Source: Archivesica marissinica (lineage: Eukaryota > Mollusca > Bivalvia > Venerida > Vesicomyidae). Taken from it: DNA of 64,000 bases. The stretch lies in contig CM026404.1 in assembly GCA_014843695.1 (NCBI GenBank), forward strand, positions 57,771,931 to 57,835,930. Direction: 5' to 3'. The notes under the pieces were generated by a model. The model was not told the DNA's origin. It saw only the letters and a program-made list of their open reading frames with translations, and made no database searches. Shown here piece after piece: positions 25,815 through 38,593 of this stretch (within the stretch, counting starts at the first letter, position 1; each line of letters starts with the position of its first letter). The position numbers and the translations under genes are program-made.

Positions 25815-27660
25815 GCATATTGATTCATTCATAATTACAGTAAACATATATTGTATACACAATCTACTTACCTTGTTTCCCAGAATAAACAAGTAGACAT
25901 GCACATGTATATTTGCATACATACTAAATAAGTAATTTGTAATATTAAAGTTTATCCTCTCTAAAAACAAATATATATCTATTCTAATTATATTCTAAAA
26001 TTTCTACTCAATACATGTATAATTAGCTTGTATGACATTGATCACGTGTAAATAGTATGTATAATATGTATATAATTATGACTATGTACTATATGTATAC
26101 GTCTAAATATATATAAAAAAACATAATGAAAATGGATTTAATCGAAAGCTTAAAGCGTAAAGCTATTTGAGCCCTATATGTCACATAAACGAATTCCTCA
26201 CACGTGTGAAGAATTCGTGCGGATTACTCACACAATTTGGCCGAATTCGAACGCAAACGTCACAAACCGAAAACGTCACCTCATTGTTTTTCACTTTTCG
26301 GTATAAACGCATTTCTCACACAATGGCTCAGAAACGGAATAAGACCTGAACTTATGTTATTACATGCTTGAATACTGCCATCGTTAAAGAAATGTATCTT
26401 TGGAAACGCCATCTAACAATTCATGATGACGGTCGTATATATACGCATTTTTACACATTAACATAGAACATCAACCTCTAATAATGTTGGTATAGCTACT
26501 GAAATTATGTTTGTACCTCATTTAGTGACCGCGATAACCAGAGAAACATCCACATTGGCGGCCATTTTGAAAACCGCACAATACATACTTTTGGACTGAA
26601 ATACTGCACGTTCCTACATTGGATGTGTTTTGTAATGTCTGTTCTGACAGAATAAACAGCATTATTATGCGGAGGTGACAATGCGCAACCCCTAGTCTCA
26701 GTGTCGTGCTTTGGAGGCAAATATTGCAAGTGACCTTTTTTTAAGCAGGTGTATATATTATAAATAAATATCAAAAATGGACGTTTTGACGACTGCAAAA
26801 TCCAGATGCACTTTTATCGACGTGATGGTTGTCTTGGCTCATGTTACATCGTCATATAAATGTGAGCGTTTTCTGGGGAGCATGGGTGGTTCCGGATCTC
26901 TGGCAGCACGCTCTGGATCCGCGCCTGTGTAAATTGCGGCATTTGTTTTATTTCAAAGACATTTTGAATCGTAGTTGTTTCTTTTGATGGTTACTGTCTG
27001 AAGACATCAAACACGCCGCATTGTTGGAAAGCAGTCACATTATCACGTGGTTAAATTCGGCGGCAAGTCCGAGTCATTCTAATTAGATGCGTTGCAGGGT
27101 ACAGAACAACAAAGTGGTGCCAATTAGATAAATAGATAAAGTAAGTATTGTTTTTACTTTTGTTTCAGTTTAAATATCAGTGCATACTTATGTATTAAGA
27201 GTAATATATATATGTGTGTCATGGGGGAATGGGAACATTATTATTTGAGGGGTGATGGGGGGGGGGGGGCAGAGTCGAGCGGCCAAATGGATCGAATTCG
27301 CTAGGGCCAGTAGGGGGTTCCGGTCATTATTGTTTTATCTAAGTGATCTAAAACGCCATTTACTGCGTTATCAGTAAAGTCTGAACACATTATATTACTC
27401 TCATTTTTCCTGCTTCTACGTATATGCATATTTCAACACGGGGTGGGGGGTGCCTAGGCTCCCCCCGCCCCGTTCCGCCACCCATGTGCGTATACGGTCA
27501 ATAAAAGGAACGAACGTTCTCAAGGGCTTTCCCATCGTCTCGATCACTTGGTATACGCCATCAGAACAGGACGCATTATGCGGACACCCACGACTATGGT
27601 GGCATATATTTGCCATCGATATGTCGTGATGTTCATATACTTGATCGAAATATGTCGACT
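25815..27660. other. Unrecognised DNA with low-complexity patches
   Basis: G run at about 27258-27269; GAATTCCTCACACG/ACGAATTC-type internal repeats at 26180-26330. No coding exon supported on either strand. Confidence 0.4.
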
Positions 27661-27664
27661 TAGC

Positions 27665-28255
27665 TATCACGACATGTCGGTATAACGTGAAACTATGTCG
27701 ACATGCTGTCAATTTGAAGCGATAATTGTCTCAACATGTCGACATGTTGACATATTTATGTTGATAAGCCGTGAAAAATATTAACACAAGTTCTGAACAA
27801 GTCGACATTATGTGCCCAAATATGCCACAACATTATGTTCTGTTAAAGTATCACGTTATGTCAACACATTGTTGTGAGATGAACTATCGCGTTATGTCGA
27901 CATGTTGTGATAACTTATTAGGTTATGTCGGCATTTAATGAGTTAAACTATCACGATATCTCGACTTGTTGTCTTAACGTATTACGTTATGCCGACATAT
28001 TGTGTTAAACTATCACGGTATGTCGACTTGTTGCGATAAAGTATCACAACATGTCGACATAACGTGATAGTTCATCTCAACGTGTTGTCATAACGTGACA
28101 CTTTTACAGAACATACTTTTATCGCATATCTGGGCACATACTGTAGACTTGTTGAGAAGTTGCGATAGACATGTTGAGATAATTATCGCAACAAATTAAC
28201 AAAATTTACCTCAACATGTCAAGATAGTTTCACGTTATATCGACATGTCGTGATA
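27665..28255. repeat. 591-bp foldback (imperfect inverted repeat)
   Basis: Left end TATCACGACATGTCGGTATA, right end ATATCGACATGTCGTGATA. Nested landmarks pair in order: GTGCCCAAATATG (27811) with CATATCTGGGCAC (28124), GTTCTGTTAAAGTATCACG with its complement. Built of many ACATGTCGACATGT-like short palindromes. Non-coding; could be a transposon or hairpin element. Confidence 0.85.
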
Positions 28256-28417
28256 TGTTATGTACATGGGTGGGTACATGGGTGGGTGGGAGAATTTCCA
28301 GGGTAGGCCTGCTGGTAAATACCACTCCTGCTACAATTTCCGGGGTCGGCCTGCTAGGAAATCCCCACCACATACTCTATATACATGCACGTATACATGT
28401 ACATGGGTGGGAGGGGT

Positions 28418-28654
28418 AGAATGTATTTGATCTGCCTGGTACTCCAACCACCTAGTATTCACTCTCTCTCTCTATATACGACACATGAGTTCTTTACATT
28501 TTTAGTAGCCGACCGGTTTCAATTCGTCAGGGCTTTATAATATTTTTATATATATATATATATAGAGAGAGAGAGTGAATACTAGGTGGTTGGAGTACCA
28601 GGCAGATCAAATACATTCTAAGTCGGCTACTAAAAATGTAACAAACTCATGTGA
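28418..28654. repeat. Interleaved inverted repeats A-B-A'-B'
   Basis: A 28418-28476 pairs with A' 28561-28619 (about 59 bp). B 28481-28513 pairs with B' 28622-28654 (33 bp, two mismatches). The order cannot fold as one simple hairpin. Confidence 0.85.
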
Positions 28655-28719
28655 GTTTGTGTTATTTCTTTTTATTTATATTTGTACTTGTGCCGGGACG
28701 TGTGTGGACGTTTTGTATG

Positions 28720-28752
<33 letters not shown>

Positions 28753-28760
<8 letters not shown>

Positions 28761-28903
28761 TAAAGTCCGATTCCACTTCACGATTTAATCATTATTTCAT
28801 GTACCAAACAAATCCCCTGATGATCTGCCAGTGAGCAGTGATACCGGTTGGGTACATGAAATAATGATTAAATCGTGAAGTGGAATCGGACTTTATTTTA
28901 ATT
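28753..28903. repeat. Core hairpin, 53-bp perfect arms, loop with CTGATGA
   Basis: Arms 28753-28805 and 28851-28903 are exact complements. The 45-nt loop holds CTGATGA (28817-28823), a small stem CTGC/GCAG (28825-28828, 28835-28838) and GATAC (28840-28844): hammerhead-like order, but GATA instead of the invariant GAAA. Confidence 0.85.
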
Positions 28904-29489
28904 ATATATATTCCTTGTACGTGCACAAACATTTTCATACTACATGTATATATATAATAAATAAAAAGAAATAGCACAAATTCACATTTAAATTTGTACT
29001 TGTGCCGGGACGTGTGTGGACGTTTTGTATATATATATATATTTCAATATTTAGACCAATGTTAACCAGAAACCTAGCAGGCTAAACCTGGAAATTCCAC
29101 ACACCCCTCCCCCACTCCCCCACCGCCCCTCCCCACCATGTATGTATTTAGCGTGGAGGGGTGTATTAACCAGCAGACCGGCCCTGGAAATTCTACCCCA
29201 CTCCTGTACAATTATACGTAGGTATAAGGATAGTATTTCCTGGCAGGCCGACCATGGAAATTCTACCACACCCCTGTACATGCATACGTGCATGTATATA
29301 GAGTAAACGGGGTGCATTTCCTGGCAGGCCGACCCTAGAAATAAAGCATTTAACGATTAGCATTTAGCTAAAAGCATTTAGCAATTAGCATGGCGCACCT
29401 GCCATATAAAGCAAGTCTGAACATGTAATATTGCATTTTTAATTACGCCCCCTAAATTTACACTCGCATACTCCGACAAAACCAAACTA

Positions 29490-29685
29490 CGACACTGCCA
29501 CGCTCCAACGACACACCGATACTCAGACACTCCCACACTCGGACACTACCACATTCAGACACTACCACACTCCGACACTGCCGCACTCAGACACTCCCAC
29601 ACTCAGACACTACCACACTCCGACACTGCCGCACTCAGACACTCCCACACTCAGACACTACCACACTCGGACACAGTCAGACAAA
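29490..29685. repeat. Short-period C/A-rich tandem repeat
   Basis: ACACTCCCACACTCAGACAC and ACTACCACACTCCGACACTG units. Confidence 0.85.
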
Positions 29686-29804
29686 CACATGCACCGTCCC
29701 CAAACACATACATGTACTGACTACTAATAATAATTCATGATAAAATAGTTAATTATGAACGCGAGATCGCGTTTTAAGAATTTTTAGTATCTAAAGTAAT
29801 ATAG

Positions 29805-30840
29805 TACGGAGCCCCGGAGGGGACATGGATACTTTTATTTTATTCCGTTCCCACGCATTAGTATTCCGTTCCCACGCTTTACTATTCCGTTCCCACGCTT
29901 TAAGTAATCCGTTCCCACGCTTTACTAATCCGTTCCCACGCATTAGTATTCCGTTCCCACGCTTTACTAATCCGTTCCCACGCATTAGTATTCCGTTCCC
30001 TCGCATTATTATTCCGTTCCCACGCATTAGTATTCCGTTCCCACGCTTTACTAATCCGTTGCCACGCTTTACTATTCCGTTTCTACGCTTTAAGTAATCC
30101 GTTCCCACGCTTTATTATTCCGTTCCCACGCTTTACGTAATCCGTTCCCACGCTTTACTATGGGGCAGGGATGAGGTGTGGGGTGGGGCAGGGATGGGGT
30201 GTGGAGTGGCGGCAAGGGTGTGGTGTGGGGTGGGGGCATGGATGTGGTGTGGGGTGGGGGCAGGGATGGGGTGTGGGCACGGATGGGGTGCGGGCTGGGG
30301 CAGGGGTGGGGTGTGGTGTCGTAGGAAGGGTTGGGGTGTGGGTGGGGGCATATATGTAGTGTGGGTGGGGCAGCGGTAATAGTCGAGCCGTCTCAACAGG
30401 ATCTGCACTGATTGCAAGTACTTCTTGAAACTTTCATTTACAAACCGCTAAATGAAGGGAAACGAATGACGGTGACATTGCAGTAGGAATGGAATTCAAT
30501 TGCGCCGCCGTACCGCAATAACTACAATCCAGGCGGAATTTTGACCAGTCATCCTATCCCTGTCACCACCCCACACACCATCTATGCCCCCACCCCATCC
30601 ATGCCCCCACCCACACCCCATCGCTGCCCCACCCCACATTCCATACATGCCCCCACCCCACATCCCCCCCATGCCCCCACCCCACACCCCATCGCTGCCC
30701 CACCCCATCCCTGCCCCACCCCATCCCTGGGAACGGAATACTTAAAGCGTGGGAACGGATTATTAAAGCGTGGGAACGGAATACTAATGCGTGGGAACGG
30801 AATAAAATAAAAGTTTCCATGTCCCCTCCGGGGCTCCGTA
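29805..30840. mobile_element. Foldback element with 6-bp target duplication (1036 bp)
   Basis: Termini TACGGAGCCCCGGAGGGGAC and GTCCCCTCCGGGGCTCCGTA are perfect inverse complements. The match continues inward (about 60 bp) through ATTCCGTTCCCACGCATTAG. It is flanked by ATATAG at 29799-29804 and 30841-30846. Left arm: about 16 units of CCGTTCCCACGCTTTACTAW, then a G-rich block (30163-30375). Right arm: C-rich block (30560-30728), then three or four inverted CCCACGC units. No coding capacity. The family is not recognised. Confidence 0.88.
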
Positions 30841-30859
30841 ATATAGGCACAGTTGGGCT

Positions 30860-31199
30860 AAGTCTTAAGAAATATAAATAAATACTTGTTATTAATAATC
30901 ACCATATACTATACAATGCGTTACTATACAATGCGACATGGTATATCCGCCAGAATGTGCTTATTATGCGCCCCGAAATATAGAATAGTCGGCGTCTTGT
31001 CTGTCCGTCCGTCTGTCCGAACTATTTTTCTTTATATCTCTGCAACCGTGTATAGGATTGACTTGAAACAACTTCACCAGCTTATTAATCATGATGCATA
31101 TTTTCATTCTGCGCCCCACCCGTGCTGTCCCCCGGGTCGAAGGTCAAGGTCAAATGACTTTGAATATTTACGTTATATTTTTTAATATCGTTTGTTTTG
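30860..31199. other. Unrecognised DNA before the second gap
   Basis: Includes CGAAGGTCAAGGTCAAATGA at about 31138, a motif that looks like dispersed-repeat sequence. No gene seen. Confidence 0.4.
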
Positions 31200-32199
31200 N
31201 NNNNNNNNNNNNNNNNNNNNNNNNNNNNNNNNNNNNNNNNNNNNNNNNNNNNNNNNNNNNNNNNNNNNNNNNNNNNNNNNNNNNNNNNNNNNNNNNNNNN
31301 NNNNNNNNNNNNNNNNNNNNNNNNNNNNNNNNNNNNNNNNNNNNNNNNNNNNNNNNNNNNNNNNNNNNNNNNNNNNNNNNNNNNNNNNNNNNNNNNNNNN
31401 NNNNNNNNNNNNNNNNNNNNNNNNNNNNNNNNNNNNNNNNNNNNNNNNNNNNNNNNNNNNNNNNNNNNNNNNNNNNNNNNNNNNNNNNNNNNNNNNNNNN
31501 NNNNNNNNNNNNNNNNNNNNNNNNNNNNNNNNNNNNNNNNNNNNNNNNNNNNNNNNNNNNNNNNNNNNNNNNNNNNNNNNNNNNNNNNNNNNNNNNNNNN
31601 NNNNNNNNNNNNNNNNNNNNNNNNNNNNNNNNNNNNNNNNNNNNNNNNNNNNNNNNNNNNNNNNNNNNNNNNNNNNNNNNNNNNNNNNNNNNNNNNNNNN
31701 NNNNNNNNNNNNNNNNNNNNNNNNNNNNNNNNNNNNNNNNNNNNNNNNNNNNNNNNNNNNNNNNNNNNNNNNNNNNNNNNNNNNNNNNNNNNNNNNNNNN
31801 NNNNNNNNNNNNNNNNNNNNNNNNNNNNNNNNNNNNNNNNNNNNNNNNNNNNNNNNNNNNNNNNNNNNNNNNNNNNNNNNNNNNNNNNNNNNNNNNNNNN
31901 NNNNNNNNNNNNNNNNNNNNNNNNNNNNNNNNNNNNNNNNNNNNNNNNNNNNNNNNNNNNNNNNNNNNNNNNNNNNNNNNNNNNNNNNNNNNNNNNNNNN
32001 NNNNNNNNNNNNNNNNNNNNNNNNNNNNNNNNNNNNNNNNNNNNNNNNNNNNNNNNNNNNNNNNNNNNNNNNNNNNNNNNNNNNNNNNNNNNNNNNNNNN
32101 NNNNNNNNNNNNNNNNNNNNNNNNNNNNNNNNNNNNNNNNNNNNNNNNNNNNNNNNNNNNNNNNNNNNNNNNNNNNNNNNNNNNNNNNNNNNNNNNNNN
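31200..32199. other. Assembly gap (1000 N)
   Basis: Exactly 1000 N, ending directly in the pure CA tract. The true gap size is unknown. Confidence 1.
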
Positions 32200-33742
<1,543 letters not shown>

Positions 33743-34100
33743 CGATTACATCATCGCTGACGTATCGCTGTTCTCATAAGAACGTATCTTCACTGCAGTG
33801 TTCGGACTTTACCGTTATCCAATGAAACTATATAAATTTGGACTCGGAAATAAACGGAAACTACCGGACATGTTCGTGATGTCTAATTAGCAATATATTA
33901 AATTATATATATAAAATATTGATCTCACATCCCGAAACCGGCGCCAAAAGCCTGTCTATATATGATAAAGTATCGGTCTGTGATGCTAACTACACCATAG
34001 TGTGCTTTATGTGTAGTGTGTATATACCTCACGATACAAGAAAGCCACGTAAATACTAAACTGTAGTACCGGCTGCCCCAACCCAACCTACTCGGTATAT

Positions 34101-34290
34101 ATTGTCAAACCTGTGTTAGTGGTCACCTCCATTAAGCAGCCAACCTGTATTAAGCAGCCAGTTTCCATATTCCCATTATGTTGTTTTATTATACATTATT
34201 ACACATACCTCTATTAAGCCGCCACCTGTGCTAAGCAGCCACTTTTTGTGATTCCCTTGGCTGGTTGCTTAACACAGGTTTGACTGTATA
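34101..34290. mobile_element. pogo/Tigger-like MITE-4
   Basis: Inverted ends TGTCAAACCTGTGTTAGTGG and TTAACACAGGTTTGACTGTA, with repeated ATTAAGCAGCCA motifs inside. CAGT-type termini next to TA fit the pogo/Tigger branch of Tc1/mariner; no coding capacity. Confidence 0.7.
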
Positions 34291-34567
34291 ATAAAATTTC
34301 CTCATCTTTTTCTTTGATTTATTTTCATTTGAGGATGAGAGGGTAGAAAGAATCCACGCCCACTATCCTGTATCAAAAGGCCTTCTTTGCTTTCCCGATG
34401 ATTAGTGTAACGCTAAATATAAATTGTATCAGATATTGACAACTACTTCGACTGGAATCGATACCTCATATCTGAAATAAGTCTTATAATTTAAAATCAC
34501 AGACACTGCAATTTAGATTAGATGCGTTACAGACATTGTTTTCCATATCAATTTTCCCAACGATTAG

Positions 34568-34792
34568 TTTATACAAATTTATTTTAGCTCGATTGCGAAA
34601 CAAGTTTTTTTCAACTTATATTAATCACTCTCGAGACCTCATTCCTGATGAAATCCATCGCCACGAGGGAGAGATAAGAGGCAACGTGGAATTTAAATGC
34701 CTTGCCTAAGGGCACAGTCGTAACGGCTCCAGCGGGGCTCGAACTCCGGACCTGAAGCGAACGTGCATCCACTGCGCTATCACGACTTCCAC
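34568..34792 (-). mobile_element. SINE-B, full length
   Basis: TTTATACAAATTTATTTTAG to GCGCTATCACGACTTCCAC. Confidence 0.85.
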
Positions 34793-34915
34793 AACGATTA
34801 GCATAACGATAAATAGTGTCATATTTTGTATAGGATATAAGCCATTAGCGATCCAATAAAACAATATAACACGACCCTACTAATTTAAATTGTTAATTTC
34901 GTACATGTTAAAACA

Positions 34916-35133
34916 TTAAACTTTATTTATTTTACAACGATTGCGAAGCAAGTTCTAACAACTTATATTAATCACTCTCGTTGGCGCGGATGAAAGCGGC
35001 GTATATGTGGTCATTCGTGTGGGAGGAAACCGGAGAAAACACACCTGTCTGATCTGGCGACCACCGTATCATCTCACATACTTCCCGGTCCGAGGATCGA
35101 GCGAGCTAACCACTGCGCTAATCGGACAGCCGT
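34916..35133 (-). mobile_element. SINE-C, internally shortened
   Basis: AAACTTTATTTATTTTACAA to CACTGCGCTAATCGGACAGC; the stretch after GAGGATCGA is missing. Confidence 0.8.
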
Positions 35134-35336
35134 TGCAATAGATACGTGCACCAACGTATACTAGACAGACTAAATCATTTATTAAATAAAAGTCTTACAA
35201 CTTAAAAGCACATGCACTGTAATTAAGAGTAGATGCGTGAGATTGTAAGTGAGATGTAACCAATAAAATAAAAGTCATAAAATTTAGATCGTAATCTGCA
35301 TTTGATAAAGATTCCATTCTTCTGACGATTTGTCTC

Positions 35337-35624
35337 TGTGTTTTACGTTTATTTATCGTCGCTACCGGTTGCCCATATGAGCGACGCCTCCTGAAGGGAT
35401 TAGTCATTTGAGATATTTGGAGGATAGTGCATGATACAGACAGAGACCAATTCCAGAATCTCCTCTAGTTCGTTTACGTGCACGGTGTAAAGCACCGACA
35501 CGAGACCTCGGTTTAACGTCCCATCTGAAAGACTGTTAATTTTATTAGGGTCAGACGGGGGATCGAACCTGCGATCCCTGGATTACCAGTCCAGCGTGTT
35601 ACCACTGGACTACAGATCCGTCTG
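35337..35624 (-). mobile_element. SINE-A, full length
   Basis: Tail ACGTTTATTTATCGTCGC through to head end GACTACAGATCCGTCTGTG. The DNA after it (35625-35870) matches, inverted, the flank of the SINE-A at 15916 (15680-15915): a larger shared segment. Confidence 0.85.
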
Positions 35625-35971
35625 TGTTTTTATTTCATACCACGAGTGTAAGATACTTTTTATCACATTACCACAGTAACAATAACGACAAATTTGAAGA
35701 ATACATAACGTTTCTGTTTGCCATTATATTGTTTAGCCATGATCACATTAACGTATCCGTACGTCGTAGTAAATAGTCAGTGATATTCTGATATTCGTAC
35801 AACGTCACGCAAATAAACAGCAAAGTTAACTATAATATATCGTTTTCGAACAAGATAGATTGTTGGTGGAACAGCGCTGTAGCGTTGCATATTATTGGTA
35901 TCTGTGTAACCAACCACTGTATATAAACCTTGGATAACCCTGGTACTTGACGTCCAACCTGCCCATATATA

Positions 35972-36834
35972 CTCAATTCCAAAATAAAGTGTGCACTGTG
36001 TTTTCTGTGATTTCTCATCGCCTATTTCACCGAAAGCCTATAAATTTGGTACTAAGCTTTAGATCAGACCCTGTAGAATATGTCAGACATATCAGATTTT
36101 AAGTCACGGTCAGTTTAAGTAGCTTTTTTTATGCGAGAAAGGAGACGGTGCTAAAATCAAAGTTGCAAAAGTACTCAAAGTATCAGGTCACATTCAAAAT
36201 TGCATTTAAAGTTGTTTTAATCGCAGTTCTGGTGGGTTTTTTTCGATCAGTATCTTGTATGCACTCCTCTGCTGTTGATGCAGGCGGCACTTCGACTTCG
36301 CATAGACAGCACGTAACGTCTGATTACTGCGTCAGGGATGTTATCCCACTCTTGAACGAGGGCGTTTGCCAAGTCCCTCAGATTGTGGCTATTTCCTCGG
36401 GATTGCACCCTTCTGCCAAGGTAATCCCAGATATGCTCGATTGGGTTCATATCCGGGCATATAGCAGGCCAGAGAAGCACGTCAACGTTGTTCCTGTTGA
36501 GAATGCTTGGATACGTTGATTTTCGCTCAATCTAGTCATGTTCGTTGTGTACCAATGTGAACTCAAATGTGATTTAACCGATATGTAAGACATAATGATT
36601 ACACTAATACAAGTTTCCGGTGACATGTATATTTTCCTCGGGCTGCACGTGCAAATCATGCGAAATCAAGTCTCACAGACTGGACTGACATATTTTGCAT
36701 ACCACGTGGTAGATTATGCAATTGATCGATGACAAATATACTTGAGGTATACTATGCGAAATTTCTAACCGATACGTCTTCTAAATAGTGAAATATTCTA
36801 AATTCAAAATTGCACACTTTATTTTGGAATTGAG
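35972..36834 (-). mobile_element. Tc1/mariner element, shortened, both ends present
   Basis: Terminal inverted repeats CTCAATTCCAAAATAAAGTG (35972 on) and its complement ending at 36834, with TA on both sides (35970-35971, 36835-36836). At 863 bp it is shorter than a full Tc1 element (about 1.3-1.7 kb). It carries only the C-terminal part of the transposase. Confidence 0.8.
36247..36520 (-). pseudogene. Tc1-like transposase, C-terminal fragment
   Basis: Reads YPSILNRNNVDVLLWPAICP, DMNPIEHIWDYLGRRV, then LANALVQEWDNIP, SMRSRSAACINSRG and HTRY-stop. NPIEHxWD contains the third catalytic acid of the DDE triad, and the SMxxR...HTRY ending is the Tc1 hallmark. An in-frame stop lies just upstream, and the N-terminal DNA-binding and first catalytic regions are missing. 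Inactive. Confidence 0.88.
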
Positions 36835-36862
36835 TATACGAATAGCTATCAAATACAATTGG

Positions 36863-37099
36863 CGACGCCTCCTGAAGAGATTAGTCATTTTAGATTGTTG
36901 GAGGATAGTGCAAAGATAGAGACATATACCCATTCCAGAGTCTCCTCTGGTTCTTTTACGTGCACGGTGTACAACACCGACACGAGGGCTAAAGTCCCAT
37001 CTGAAAGACTTAATTTTATTAGGGTGAGACGGGGGATCGAACTTGCTATCCCTGGATTACCAGTCCAGCGTGTTACCACTGGGCTACATATCCGTCTTA
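36863..37099 (-). mobile_element. SINE-A, tail truncated
   Basis: GCGACGCCTCCTGAAGAGAT to ACATATCCGTCT; lacks the last 40 bp of the tail. Confidence 0.75.
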
Positions 37100-37479
37100 T
37101 ATTGTATGATTATTAGTTGGCCTCAAATATTATAAAACTCCAGGTGACAGATTAGCATTTTGTTGAGTATAATGCAAATACAATAGTGTTTGATCTAATC
37201 CCGACTGTTGTAAACAATAATTAATGCTAACAAGTGATATAACTTTAAAGTTATACAATTATATTATAAAGAACATAGGACTAATTATTACTTTTTGTGG
37301 TATTTTATTTTATAAATATAAATATATATTTACAAGTGTGCGTATTTTATACATATATACACATAGACAAACGCACAATACAAGCACACAAGGACATAGT
37401 AATACAACGAACAATTAGTTGGTAAAGATGTTCGAACTCAAAACTTGCGATCATCCGCCAATCTCCAACTTTACTCTCC

Positions 37480-37640
37480 TAAGCCAACTGTTGACGTTTT
37501 TAGGAAATCTTTCTTATATTCAGTCACAATTGTGTAATTCCCTCCCTTATCACATCAAAACAGCACATTCTGTTCCACACTTCAAAGCCTTATATATCAG
37601 GTGGTGCAACGAACAGACCAATAACCTATTAACTGATAAT
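37480..37640 (+). pseudogene. LINE RT C-terminal fragment
   Basis: QLCNSLPYHIKTAHSVPHFK matches the WNSLPxxIxxxxSLxxFK block found at the end of LINE RT domains (compare NSLPDEVRD at about 4430). About 55 codons, otherwise unrecognisable. Confidence 0.55.
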
Positions 37641-37798
37641 ATACAATTATACATGTATATAAGTATTGCAGCTTATATCTTATTTCCTATGAAAGTTTTA
37701 CTGGTTACTGTTTACATGTTTCATTATGCTATTTCATTGTATTATTTTGTTGAGGGCCTCGTGGTAGATTGACATACTTGCTCAAATGAGTTCTCTCA

Positions 37799-38294
37799 TT
37801 AAAGCGATACTACATCAGTGAAAACACAAATTGCTACAGAATGTATTTTCCTATTAATAAAGTATAATTATTGTTACAAATATTTGCCTCAAATACTGAG
37901 TATTTCAACAAATATACAAACGTCGTATACGCGGTTTGTTGACATAACAAAATAATGTAAACATCCATGCGTAATACAACTGGTGTATCCTGAATAACAC
38001 GATTTATGGTACAGATTTGCCGTTATATCTCACATGTGTGCCTATTTATTTATTAGTTAAATTATCTCTAAACGACATTATCTCGCGTTTAGTAACTATT
38101 GACTCCGATGACAAGCAAACGTCAATTCAGGAGCAAGGATGACCGTTATATGAAATCATACGTTCAATCCACAAAAACACTGTTTATTGATTCAATGTTA
38201 GTGTTCGAATGTATTCGGAAGTATTTGTAGTAGCAATGCATTTATTCGTGAACAATGCATTTTATTTGATTTTTGCGATGTAATGTCGCTTTAA
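37799..38294. mobile_element. TTAA-flanked MITE-1, about 496 bp
   Basis: Clean copy: TTAAAGCGATACTACATCAG at the left, GCGATGTAATGTCGCTTTAA at the right. Internal landmarks (ACAAACGTCGTATACGCGG, GACGACATT-like and AAAACACTGTTTATTGATTC) are shared with the copy at 62758. Confidence 0.8.
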
Positions 38295-38300
38295 ATAAAG

Positions 38301-38307
<7 letters not shown>

Positions 38308-38340
<33 letters not shown>

Positions 38341-38341
38341 G
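38308..38341. repeat. (ATT)n microsatellite
   Basis: Pure trinucleotide next to the right end of MITE-1. Confidence 0.9.
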
Positions 38342-38593
38342 ACCTAGCATAAAGTAACACGCAAATCAAGCGGTGCATCACAAACTTCCTTTTTTGCCTA
38401 ATGAGAAAAGGTTGATTATGACAAGATTACGATCACCTCCGTAGGAACCGGATATGACACGCCCGCTAAATACGCGGCCAGCCAGTGTTCCATATCATAT
38501 AATTATGTACATATAAACAATGCATTCACTGTGCAATGGCATGATAATTTCAAGACCAAAATAACTGATGCGTGATTGGAAACAAATACCACT

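Larger units (their letters stand above)
28262..29340. repeat. Nested palindrome, about 1.08 kb
   Basis: Outer arms: 28262-28417 against 29050-29340 (GGCCTGCTRGGAAATMCC-type units in opposite orientation). Inner pairs: 28664-28690 with 28955-28985. The core hairpin is 28753-28805 with 28851-28903, 53 bp perfect, centred near 28828. It also contains the interleaved arms at 28418-28654 and two TTTGTACTTGTGCCGGGACG direct repeats (28681, 28991), each followed by (AT)n. Confidence 0.82.

Noticed and set aside
29791..30850. Several open frames in the foldback element (GCGVGWG-type and PHPIPAPTPH-type)
   Set aside because: Low-complexity translations of its tandem and G/C-rich arms.
36148..36519. 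123-codon plus-strand open frame
   Set aside because: Mirror of the minus-strand Tc1 transposase fragment.
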